Shown: positions 1 through 5,953 of the stretch, piece after piece
Numbering within the stretch: the first letter of the stretch is position 1
Layout: each line of letters starts with the position of its first letter
Assembly (NCBI GenBank): GCA_017452215.1
Contig: JAFTMU010000373.1
Span: forward strand, 1-5,953
DNA length: 5,953 nucleotides
Direction: 5' to 3'
Source of the DNA: Clostridia bacterium
GTDB taxonomy: Bacteria; Bacillota; Clostridia; Oscillospirales; CAG-272
Program-made: the position numbers and the translations under genes
The notes under the pieces: model-generated
The model's database searches: none
Seen by the model: only the letters and a program-made list of their open reading frames with translations
What the model was told of the DNA's origin: nothing

Positions 1-55
1 CATCAAGCAGGTGCTTCCGAAGGAAGAAAACCACGGCACCGAGAAAGGAGAATAA
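1..55 (+). CDS. C-terminal end of an unidentified upstream protein (partial)
   Basis: Reading from base 2, an open frame runs 17 codons to a TAA at 53-55 and gives a charged, hydrophilic tail (IKQVLPKEENHGTEKGE). The stop lies 6 bases before the ATG of the next gene, and that gene's Shine-Dalgarno sits inside the last codons, which is typical of co-transcribed genes. The tail is too short to identify the protein. In other Firmicutes, yfhO-family genes often lie near polyprenyl-phosphate glycosyltransferase genes, so a glycosyltransferase is possible, but nothing in these 17 residues shows it. Confidence 0.6.
   Translation, partial: IKQVLPKEENHGTEKGE
44..50 (+). promoter_or_regulatory. Ribosome binding site of the yfhO-like gene
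   Basis: AAAGGAG lies 11 bases before the ATG at 62 and overlaps the last codons and stop of the upstream reading frame. It supports ATG 62 as the start and suggests translational coupling. No promoter-like sequence can be placed between the two genes, so transcription must come from upstream of the window. Confidence 0.8.
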
Positions 56-61
56 CCGTAT

Positions 62-3000
62 ATGACGGAGCTGCAAAATCAAGAAACGGAAATCAAGGAA
101 AAGGAGCGAAAGCCCCTGTTCTGGAACGAAAAAAGAAAGAATTTTTGGAAGGAGCACCGCTATCTTCTGCTCTGTATGCTCATTCCTGCGGTCTTGATCT
201 ATCTGATCTACCTTGCACGTCAGATCCATCCCTTTGGAGACGGCTGCGTGCTGGTGTTGGATCTGAACGGTCAGTACGTTTGGTTCTTTGAAGCCCTGCG
301 GAATTTCGTACAGGGAGACGCCGAGCTGCTCTATTCCTTTTCCCGTGCCTTGGGCGGTGAATTTCTCGGCATTTTTGCCTATTACGTAGCAAGCCCGCTC
401 TCTTATATCGTCGCCCTGTTCCCCGAGGATCGGATGCTGGAAGCGCTCCTGACGCTCTTTTTGCTCAAGGGAGCACTGTGCGGCGGTACCTTTGGCTACT
501 ACATGCACAAAACAGAAAAGCTGAAAAGCAAGCTGGCGATCGTGATCTTTTCCACCTTCTACGCTCTTTCCTCCTACGCTTTGGTGCAACAGAACAACAC
601 CATGTGGATCGACGCCGTGATGTGGCTGCCCTTGATCACCCTTGGAATTGAATCCCTGATCAAATACGGAAAATTCAAGCTCTACACCGTTTTCCTTGCG
701 CTGACACTGTTCAGCAACTACTACATTGGGTACATGATCTGCATCTGGTGCCTGATCTATTTCTTCATCTACTATTTTGCTCACAACGAGGACAAGCATA
801 ACAATCCCTTGGGAGAGAGATGGCATTTTCTCCGCTCCCTCGGACGGATCGCTCTGTATTCGGCAGTGGCGATGTGCATGGTGGCGGTGATTCTGTTAGG
901 AGCGTACTATTCTCTCAATTTCGGAAAGACCACCTTCTCGGATCCCAGCTGGGAATGGAAATTGAACTTTGATCTGTTGGATTTCTTCTATAAGCTTCTT
1001 CCCGGCTCCTACGATACCGTCCGTCCTGCGGGACTCCCCTTTGTTTACTGCGGCGTTCTGACCATTTTGCTCATTCCCTTTTATTTCCTCTCCCGCCGCT
1101 ATCCCATGCGGCAGAAGATCTTTTCGGGCGTTTTGATCTTTATTCTGTTTGCAAGCTTTGCACTGAGTGTTCCCGACCTGATCTGGCACGGCTTCCAGCG
1201 TCCCAACTGGCTCAACTACCGTTACAGCTTCATGTTCACCTTTTATTTGTGCGTGCTTGCCTGTCGGGCGTTTTCCAATTTCGAGGAGATCTCTCTCAAA
1301 GCTATGATGGGCACAGGCGGGCTGATCGCTCTGCTTTGCGTTGTGCTGCAAAAATACTCGGACGGCGAATACGTGGATCCCAATGATTTTACCTGTATCT
1401 ACTTTACGCTGATCATGATTTTTGCCTATCTGGCAGTGCTTGGCGTGATGCGCAATTCCGCATACAAGCAGGTGGTATCGGTGACACTGGTCGCCATCGT
1501 TGCCGCCGAGGCATTCCTCAACGGGCTTTGGAACATCAACGCTCTGGACGAGGACGTTGGATATTCCAGATACAGCTACTACAATAATTTTTTGAACAAG
1601 GCACGTCCCATCGTCGAGGAGGTACAGAAGAGCGACACCTCCTTTTACCGCATGGAAAAAACCTTTTTCAGAAAGGTCAACGACAACATGGCACTCTCCA
1701 TGCGTGGGCTCTCCGGCTCTACCTCCACCCTGAATAAGGAGACGGTCAAATTTTTGAACAAAATGGGATATTCCTCAAAATCCCACTGGTCAAAGTATCT
1801 GGGTGGGACCCCCGTAAACGATTCCCTGTTAGGATTGAAGTATATCATTTCGGATAACGACATTTACGCCAACTACTACGAGGTTTATAAGACCGACGAA
1901 AAAAACGGCTACACCGCCTACTACAACCCCTATGCCCTTTCCATTGCCTTTGGCGTTGACGAGGACGTTCTGGACTTCAAGCTCGGGTTTGCAGACGAAG
2001 CCCCCGTGGAAGATCAGGACAGCACCGAGGAGGAAGAAGCAATTCCCTCCGCAGTCTCCTCGATCAAGGGGGTACTCAATCAATGGTTAGACATTGAGGA
2101 AATGACGGGAACGGTCTATGAGGACGACTACGTCAGCCCCTTTGAGCGGCTCAACGCAATGGTCACCGCAATGCTCGGCGAGGAGGAGACCGTACGGATC
2201 TTCGTTCCCGCAACGGGCTATACCTTTGATGAAAAGGGCGTCACCATGAGCTTTTATGCCGGCGGCGAGCACGGTTACAAAAAGCCCTCTGCGGAAACGG
2301 AAGGCGTGATCACCTACACCGTCACTACTCCCGTGGACGGCGAGCTCTTCTTCTATCTGCCTACCAATTATCCCAGAGAGGTAAAGCTTACTCTCTCGGT
2401 AGACGGCGGTGAGCCACAGAAATGGGGCACCTTTAACGGCAACGAAACGACTCGCATCATCTCCCTTGGAATGCAGAAGGCAGGAAGCAAGATCGACCTT
2501 GAAATGACCATGGTAAAGAATGATTTTTACGTTCTTTCCAATCAGGAATGCTTCTACTATATCGACTGGACGGTGTTCAAGGATGCCATGGGACGTCTTG
2601 CCCAGGATCAGTACGTAATTACCGATTACACCGAAAGCTCCTTTGACGGCACCTTTACTGCCTCCGACACCGAGGAGCTTGTATTGACCACACTCCCTTA
2701 TGACAACGGCTGGCACGTTTACGTGGACGGCAGTGAGGTGGAAATCACCAAGGCATTTGGGGCTCTGATCGCCTTTGAGATCAACGGCGAAGCGGGACAG
2801 ACCCATCAGGTCAGCCTGGTTTACGCTCCCCGTGCCATTGGCGTGGGATTGATCATTTCCATCATCGGCGTGCTTCTCTTTATTGCGCTGCTGGTGTTGG
2901 ATCACTTTTTCTCCTTTGGCTGTAAGCCGCCCAAAAAGGTAACCGTTGTTCCCTATCCCAAGTCCTCCAAGGAAAGCGTTGAGGACCCGATCTACCGCTT

Positions 3001-3199
3001 TGATGCAAACGATGATGCCATGGAGGAGCAATTGAGGGACGAGCCCTTTGAGGAGCTGCCACAGGAGGAATTTGAATCCATGGACGACGGGGACGTTGAG
3101 GAAAAACCTCTGCGTTTTCGTATGCTCTTCCCCAAAAAAGAAGAACAGGAAGCGGACGAGTCCCAAGGCAGCAGCAACGACGGGGACAGAAAGGATTGA
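62..3199 (+). CDS. yfhO: YfhO-family multi-pass membrane protein (probable GT-C-type glycosyltransferase)
   Basis: This is a 1045-residue integral membrane protein. A basic cytoplasmic N-terminus (about residues 1-33) precedes the first membrane helix (34-52). The first outer loop carries D67-LNGQY, the position of the catalytic or metal-binding acid in GT-C enzymes. About a dozen further hydrophobic segments run to about residue 488 (for example 102-121, 157-176, 222-240, 263-283, 386-402, 443-488). Family-like patches are RPNWLNYRYSF (380-390), LLGLKYIIS (589-597) and LPYDNGWHVYVDG (878-890). A large extracytoplasmic domain (about 490-925) is followed by one last helix (926-947) and an acidic cytoplasmic tail of about 98 residues. 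Bacillus subtilis YfhO is near 860 residues and works with CsbB and GtcA in glycosylating lipoteichoic acid; a comparable envelope-glycosylation role here is inferred, and the sugar and acceptor are unknown. Start chosen from the Shine-Dalgarno at 44-50. The gene is followed by ruvA after 6 bases. Confidence 0.88.
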   Translation: MTELQNQETEIKEKERKPLFWNEKRKNFWKEHRYLLLCMLIPAVLIYLIYLARQIHPFGDGCVLVLDLNGQYVWFFEALRNFVQGDAELLYSFSRALGGEFLGIFAYYVASPLSYIVALFPEDRMLEALLTLFLLKGALCGGTFGYYMHKTEKLKSKLAIVIFSTFYALSSYALVQQNNTMWIDAVMWLPLITLGIESLIKYGKFKLYTVFLALTLFSNYYIGYMICIWCLIYFFIYYFAHNEDKHNNPLGERWHFLRSLGRIALYSAVAMCMVAVILLGAYYSLNFGKTTFSDPSWEWKLNFDLLDFFYKLLPGSYDTVRPAGLPFVYCGVLTILLIPFYFLSRRYPMRQKIFSGVLIFILFASFALSVPDLIWHGFQRPNWLNYRYSFMFTFYLCVLACRAFSNFEEISLKAMMGTGGLIALLCVVLQKYSDGEYVDPNDFTCIYFTLIMIFAYLAVLGVMRNSAYKQVVSVTLVAIVAAEAFLNGLWNINALDEDVGYSRYSYYNNFLNKARPIVEEVQKSDTSFYRMEKTFFRKVNDNMALSMRGLSGSTSTLNKETVKFLNKMGYSSKSHWSKYLGGTPVNDSLLGLKYIISDNDIYANYYEVYKTDEKNGYTAYYNPYALSIAFGVDEDVLDFKLGFADEAPVEDQDSTEEEEAIPSAVSSIKGVLNQWLDIEEMTGTVYEDDYVSPFERLNAMVTAMLGEEETVRIFVPATGYTFDEKGVTMSFYAGGEHGYKKPSAETEGVITYTVTTPVDGELFFYLPTNYPREVKLTLSVDGGEPQKWGTFNGNETTRIISLGMQKAGSKIDLEMTMVKNDFYVLSNQECFYYIDWTVFKDAMGRLAQDQYVITDYTESSFDGTFTASDTEELVLTTLPYDNGWHVYVDGSEVEITKAFGALIAFEINGEAGQTHQVSLVYAPRAIGVGLIISIIGVLLFIALLVLDHFFSFGCKPPKKVTVVPYPKSSKESVEDPIYRFDANDDAMEEQLRDEPFEELPQEEFESMDDGDVEEKPLRFRMLFPKKEEQEADESQGSSNDGDRKD
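3190..3195 (+). promoter_or_regulatory. Ribosome binding site of ruvA, inside the end of the yfhO-like gene
   Basis: AAAGGA lies 10 bases before the ruvA ATG at 3206 and within the last codons of the preceding gene, whose TGA is at 3197-3199. Ribosomes finishing the membrane-protein gene would end on top of the ruvA initiation region, which suggests translational coupling. Confidence 0.7.
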
Positions 3200-3205
3200 T
3201 TTGTC

Positions 3206-3829
3206 ATGTTTTATTATATCAGCGGAAAGCTTGCGGTATTGGAAAACAACCTTGCCGTGTTGGACGTGGGCGGCGTTGGCTATAAGCTCACCGTCAGTAC
3301 CACCACTTATGAGGCAATGCCTGCCTCCCGTTCGGTCAAGGATCCCCCTACCGTAAAGCTTTACACCTATATGGCAGTTCGTGAGGACGGCATTGAACTG
3401 TTCGGCTTTGCCACCGAGACCGAGCTTGCCTCCTTCAAGCTTCTCATTACTGTTTCCGGTGTGGGACCAAAGGCGGCGATGTCGATCTTGAGCTATCTCA
3501 CCCCCGAAAAATTTGCCCTCGCCGTTTGCACCGATGACAAAAAGACCATTGCAAAGGCAAACGGCATCGGTCCCAAAACGGCTGCACGCATCATCTTGGA
3601 GCTGAAGGACAAGCTGATGAAGGAAGCGCCTGCCGATATGGGCTCACTTTCCGCCTCTGCCCCCGTTGCCGCCGCAAAGAGCGGAAAGCTGGGAGAAGCC
3701 ACCGACGCCTTGATGGTGCTGGGCTACTCCCGTGCCGAGGCGCTTGCCGCCATCAAGGATATGGATCTTTCCAAGATGGAATTGGAGGAGATCATCCGTC
3801 TCTCCTTGAAAAAACTGATGAAGTATTGA
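3206..3829 (+). CDS. ruvA: Holliday junction branch migration complex subunit RuvA
   Basis: RuvA binds the four-way Holliday junction as a tetramer and loads RuvB hexamers onto its arms for branch migration during recombination repair; it acts in the cytoplasm on DNA. The protein has 207 residues, close to the usual 190-210. Domain I (1-65) is an OB-fold with MFYYISG at the start, DVGGVGY (20-26) and the acidic-pin motif REDG (59-62), where E60 and D61 match the junction-centre acids of E. coli RuvA (E55 and D56). Domain II has two helix-hairpin-helix motifs, VSGVGPKAA (83-91) and [13 protein letters not shown] (118-130). An Ala/Ser/Pro-rich linker (about 140-160) leads to domain III (161-207), which contains LGYS (172-175) and binds RuvB. 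It is complete, with all expected motifs. It sits 6 bases after the yfhO-like gene and 19 bases before ruvB. Confidence 0.97.
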   Translation: MFYYISGKLAVLENNLAVLDVGGVGYKLTVSTTTYEAMPASRSVKDPPTVKLYTYMAVREDGIELFGFATETELASFKLLITVSGVGPKAAMSILSYLTPEKFALAVCTDDKKTIAKANGIGPKTAARIILELKDKLMKEAPADMGSLSASAPVAAAKSGKLGEATDALMVLGYSRAEALAAIKDMDLSKMELEEIIRLSLKKLMKY

Positions 3830-3834
3830 AATAC

Positions 3835-3842
3835 GGAAAGGA
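3835..3842 (+). promoter_or_regulatory. Ribosome binding site of ruvB
   Basis: GGAAAGGA ends 6 bases before the ATG at 3849. It decides for that start over the in-frame Met13 (ATG at 3885), which has no comparable site and would remove the DFENRI leader typical of clostridial RuvB. Confidence 0.8.
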
Positions 3843-3848
3843 CGCTCA

Positions 3849-4916
3849 ATGGATACCAACGAATTTGATTTTGAAAACCGCATCATGAGCACTAGCTATT
3901 CCGCCGCCGATTCCGATACCGAGATCTCCCTGCGTCCCAAGACGTTGGAGGATTACATCGGTCAGGAAAAGGTCAAGGAAAACCTCAAGGTGTACATTGA
4001 GGCGGCAAAAAAAAGAGGTGACCCCTTGGATCACGTTTTGCTCTACGGCCCTCCCGGTCTTGGCAAAACCACCCTTTCCAACATTATCGCCGCAGAAATG
4101 GGGGTCAATATCCGTGTCACCTCCGGTCCTGCCATTGAAAAGCAGGGGGATCTTGCCGCCATTCTCACCAATCTTAACGAGGGAGATGTGCTCTTTATCG
4201 ACGAGATCCACCGCCTGTCCCGCAGTGTGGAGGAAATCCTCTACCCCGCTATGGAGGACTATGCCTTGGATATCATCATCGGAAATGGACCTTCCGCCCG
4301 CAGCATTCGCATCGATCTGCCCCGCTTTACCCTGATCGGTGCTACCACGAGAGCGGGACAGATGACCACGCCCTTGCGTGACCGCTTTGGCGTGATACTG
4401 AAGCTGGAGCTCTATTCTCCAGAGGAGCTTGCCACCATCGTCCGCCGCAATGCGGGGATTTTGGAAATGGAGATCACTGACGACGGCGCCATCGAAATTG
4501 CAAGCCGTTCCCGTGGCACGCCCCGTATTGCCAACCGCCTGCTCAAGCGGGTGCGTGATTTTGCCCAGATCATGGGAGACGGGAGGATCGACGAGCGGAT
4601 CGCCAACTATGCCCTGACCAAATTGGAAATCGATCAGTTGGGGCTGGATAACGTAGACCGACGGATGCTGGAAACGATCATCAAATTCTACAACGGAGGT
4701 CCCGTGGGACTGGAAACCCTTGCGGCTACCGTGGGTGAGGAAGCCGTGACTCTGGAGGATATGTACGAGCCTTATCTGATGCAGATCGGATTTTTGAGCC
4801 GTACCCCAAGGGGGCGATGCGTGACACACCTGGCATACGATCACTTGGGACTTCCCCGTGTGCAAATCCCCTCGCAAAGCGAGCAAATGAAGCTGTTTGG
4901 AGCAGAGGAAAATTAA
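3849..4916 (+). CDS. ruvB: Holliday junction branch migration DNA helicase RuvB
   Basis: RuvB is the hexameric AAA+ ATPase that pumps duplex DNA through the RuvA-bound Holliday junction. The protein has 355 residues; family members are usually about 330-350, and the small excess is an N-terminal leader. The N-terminal RuvB pattern [13 protein letters not shown] (28-40) is followed by Walker A GPPGLGKT (67-74), [19 protein letters not shown] (91-109), Walker B LFIDEIHR (115-122, with D118 and E119), sensor 1 GATTRAG (164-170), PLRDRFG with the arginine-finger region (175-181) and sensor 2 GTPR (223-226). The C-terminal winged-helix DNA-binding domain includes [10 protein letters not shown] (283-292) and RTPRGR (318-323). 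All key residues are intact. It is the last gene of the operon; its TAA is one base from a perfect hairpin. Confidence 0.98.
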   Translation: MDTNEFDFENRIMSTSYSAADSDTEISLRPKTLEDYIGQEKVKENLKVYIEAAKKRGDPLDHVLLYGPPGLGKTTLSNIIAAEMGVNIRVTSGPAIEKQGDLAAILTNLNEGDVLFIDEIHRLSRSVEEILYPAMEDYALDIIIGNGPSARSIRIDLPRFTLIGATTRAGQMTTPLRDRFGVILKLELYSPEELATIVRRNAGILEMEITDDGAIEIASRSRGTPRIANRLLKRVRDFAQIMGDGRIDERIANYALTKLEIDQLGLDNVDRRMLETIIKFYNGGPVGLETLAATVGEEAVTLEDMYEPYLMQIGFLSRTPRGRCVTHLAYDHLGLPRVQIPSQSEQMKLFGAEEN

Positions 4917-4917
4917 A

Positions 4918-4960
4918 GAACGGGGCTGTCTCAAATTGCAAATTTGAGACAGCCCCGTTC
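4918..4960. terminator. Perfect 20-bp hairpin directly after ruvB, probable bidirectional terminator
   Basis: The arms 4918-4937 and 4941-4960 are perfect reverse complements separated by the 3-base loop GCA. The outer half (GAACGGGGCTGTCTC) is GC-rich and the inner part (AAATT) is AT-rich. Read on the minus strand, the hairpin is followed by TTTAATTTT, a usable U-rich tail for transcripts coming from lysA. Read on the plus strand, it is followed by GCAAAAAAGCC, so termination of ruvB messages would need the next hairpin or would use this stem mainly as a 3' stabilising structure. Confidence 0.8.
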
Positions 4961-4990
4961 GCAAAAAAGCCGATGGTAGGCTTTTTTGCG
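4960..4990. terminator. A-tract/T-tract hairpin, symmetrical intrinsic terminator
   Basis: The 12-base arms 4960-4971 (CGCAAAAAAGCC) and 4979-4990 are reverse complements around the loop GATGGTA. In either orientation, a short GCC/GGC stem preceded by A6 is followed by T6, the layout of a bidirectional Rho-independent terminator. The GC core is only 3-4 bp, so its strength alone is uncertain. It shares base 4960 with the preceding hairpin, and the two probably act together at the end of the ruvB operon. Confidence 0.7.
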
Positions 4991-5051
4991 CCGGAAATTT
5001 GCGTTTTTCGTTTGCAAGTACGATCAAATACGGTCAAATTACGGACGAACA

Positions 5052-5070
5052 TTGCGGCGTCAAGCCGCAA
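5052..5070. repeat. Small 7-bp hairpin in the ruvB-lysA intergenic region
   Basis: TTGCGGC (5052-5058) and GCCGCAA (5064-5070) form a perfect 7-bp stem with the 5-base loop GTCAA. There is no T-tract on the plus side. It lies between the two larger hairpin groups and may be an internal part of the same repeat unit. No function can be assigned. Confidence 0.5.
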
Positions 5071-5082
5071 AGCAAAAACCAG

Positions 5083-5123
5083 GGGGGTGTCGACCAAATG
5101 CGAAACGCATTTGAGACACCCTC
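5083..5123. terminator. Imperfect hairpin after lysA, probable terminator
   Basis: GGGTGTC (5085-5091) pairs with GACACCC (5115-5121), and CAAATGCG (5095-5102) pairs with CGCATTTG (5106-5113). The loop is AAA, and an internal loop places GAC (5092-5094) opposite a single A (5114). G5083-C5123 and a G-U pair extend the base. On the minus strand it begins 10 bases after the lysA stop and is followed shortly by TTTTTGCTTT, fitting a lysA terminator. On the plus strand it is followed by ATTTTGTCTTTT, so it could also catch read-through from ruvB. Confidence 0.7.
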
Positions 5124-5133
5124 ATTTTGTCTT

Positions 5134-5953
5134 TTAAATATCGTTTTTACAAACGTCCTCAAAGGTCTCACGCTTGACGGCAATATAGCTCTCGCCATCC
5201 TTGAGCATGACAACGGGAGGACGTGGGATGCGATTGTAGTTGGAGGACATGGAATAGTTATACGCACCCGTGGTCAGGATAGCTAGGGTGTCTCCCCTCT
5301 TGACGCTTTCGGGGAGGGCGACGTTCTCTTGAATAATATCTCCACTCTCACAGCATCTGCCTGCAATCGAGCAACGGAATTTTGCCGACGGATCGTTCAT
5401 ACGGTTGGCAAGCTCCACCGTGTAGGGAGAGCGGTAAAGCGCAAACCGAGGGTTGTCGGTCATGCCTCCGTCTACCGAAACATAGTTTTTGTAGCCGGGG
5501 ATCCGCTTGACGGTGCCCACCGTGTAAAGGGTCATTCCCGCATCGGCAACAATGCTTCTGCCGGGCTCCATGCGAACTGCGGGCATGGGGAGTCCCAATG
5601 CCTGACACTGTGCCTTGACCGCAAGACCAACGGCGATCACGTTTGCCGTGATATCGATCTCGGGGTGTTCCTCAAGATAGCGAACGCCGTAGCCGCCGCC
5701 AAGATCCAGCTCCTCCAGCACGTATCCGTATTTTTGCTTGATTTCAGCCGCAAAGTGCAGCATGATGGCGCAGGAGCGCAGGAAAACGTCGGAATCAAAC
5801 ACCTGCGATCCAACGTGACAATGATATCCCGAAAGATGGATATGAGAAAGCGAGAGAGCGTACTGCGTGATCTGCTCTGCCTGTCCCGTTTCGATGGCAG
5901 ACCCGAACTTGGAATCCACCTTGCCCGTGGCGACCGCCTCGTAGGTATGGGGG
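5134..5953 (-). CDS. lysA: Diaminopimelate decarboxylase LysA (partial, start beyond right edge)
   Basis: LysA is a PLP-dependent decarboxylase that converts meso-2,6-diaminopimelate to L-lysine, the last step of the cytoplasmic lysine pathway. The 272 C-terminal residues are visible; the family usually has 415-440, so roughly 150 N-terminal residues, including the PLP-binding lysine, lie outside. Numbering from the window edge: HTYEAVATGKVDSKFG (2-17), HCHVGSQ (44-50, the His that stacks on PLP), the phosphate-binding glycine loop GGGYG (85-89), EPGRSIV (129-135), VDGGMTDNPR (160-169), CESGD (201-205, conserved cysteine and glutamate of the active site) and GAYNYSMSSNYN (229-240). The frame stays open to the window edge; a GTG at 5919 is internal (GK-VDSKFG), not the start. 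It is a single fold-type III decarboxylase, convergent with the ruvB operon and separated from it by hairpins. The promoter is not visible. Confidence 0.95.
   Translation of the reverse strand, partial: PHTYEAVATGKVDSKFGSAIETGQAEQITQYALSLSHIHLSGYHCHVGSQVFDSDVFLRSCAIMLHFAAEIKQKYGYVLEELDLGGGYGVRYLEEHPEIDITANVIAVGLAVKAQCQALGLPMPAVRMEPGRSIVADAGMTLYTVGTVKRIPGYKNYVSVDGGMTDNPRFALYRSPYTVELANRMNDPSAKFRCSIAGRCCESGDIIQENVALPESVKRGDTLAILTTGAYNYSMSSNYNRIPRPPVVMLKDGESYIAVKRETFEDVCKNDI

Larger units (their letters stand above)
4918..5123. repeat. Composite palindromic intergenic unit with terminal inverted copies (possible MITE-like repeat)
   Basis: The gene-free stretch between ruvB and lysA (4917-5133) is nearly all covered by this block. 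Its outer ends are inverted copies of each other: 4922-4936 (GGGGCTGTCTCAAAT) against the reverse complement of 5109-5123 (GAGGGTGTCTCAAAT), 13 of 15 identical with the inner 10 bases exact. Each end is itself half of a hairpin. No transposase is encoded and I see no clear target-site duplication in the flanks. It could be a dispersed non-autonomous element or two independent terminators of one sequence family. Whether it recurs in the genome cannot be seen here. Confidence 0.4.

Noticed and set aside
2087..3166. Minus-strand open frame (359 codons) antisense to the 3' third of the yfhO-like gene
   Set aside because: It mirrors the codon pattern of the plus-strand gene, shows no domain, and the opposite strand has clear family motifs.
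4871..4883. Small palindrome CTCGC-AAA-GCGAG near the end of ruvB
   Set aside because: It is a 5-bp stem inside conserved coding sequence and is expected by chance.
3846..5027. Long minus-strand open frame (393 codons) antisense to ruvB
   Set aside because: It lies opposite a fully conserved ruvB, starts with TTG within the intergenic repeat, and its translation shows no recognisable family. It is an antisense shadow of biased codon use.
5022..5043. Tandem pair of 11-base units (GATCAAATACG and GTCAAATTACG)
   Set aside because: There are only two imperfect copies with no further units, which is too little to call an operator, iteron or CRISPR-like repeat.
4817..5137. Plus-strand open frame running from the end of ruvB through the hairpin block
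   Set aside because: Its first third is ruvB in another frame and the rest is translated inverted repeat. No ribosome binding site precedes a start in the unique part. Such a frame would turn up wherever the repeat occurs.
5134..5919. GTG at 5919 as the start of lysA
   Set aside because: The frame stays open to the window edge with conserved LysA residues (HTYEAVATGK) before it, so this is an internal valine codon and the gene is cut by the window.

Overview
The window looks like a piece of a Gram-positive, Clostridia-type (Firmicutes) chromosome of moderate G+C. The reasons are strong AGGAG-like ribosome binding sites, a YfhO-family membrane protein, RuvB beginning with the 'DFENRI' leader common in clostridial RuvB, and a Bacillus/Clostridia-style LysA with HCHVGSQ. 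I infer this from protein style; no marker in the window fixes a genus.

Layout. Positions 1-55 hold the last 17 codons of an unidentified gene. A very tightly packed plus-strand operon follows: a 1045-residue YfhO-family multi-pass membrane protein (62-3199), ruvA (3206-3829) and ruvB (3849-4916). Gaps are 6, 6 and 19 bases, and each gene has its own Shine-Dalgarno. A 217-base convergent intergenic region (4917-5133) is almost filled with inverted repeats. The minus strand then carries the 3' two-thirds of lysA (diaminopimelate decarboxylase), whose start lies beyond the right edge.

Function. RuvA and RuvB form the Holliday-junction branch-migration motor; the resolvase gene ruvC is not in the window. 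The YfhO-like protein belongs to a family tied to glycosylation of cell-envelope polymers, so its co-transcription with ruvAB is probably genomic packing, not shared biochemistry. LysA makes L-lysine from meso-diaminopimelate and is transcribed toward ruvB.

The most unusual part is the intergenic region. A perfect 20-bp hairpin starts one base after the ruvB stop. A 12-bp A-tract/T-tract hairpin, a 7-bp hairpin and an imperfect 15-17 bp hairpin follow. The outermost arms (4922-4936 and 5109-5123) are inverted copies of each other at 13 of 15 positions, so the block may be a small repeat or MITE-like unit serving as a bidirectional terminator. No clear new enzymatic or defence system is visible; most of the window is conserved housekeeping sequence.
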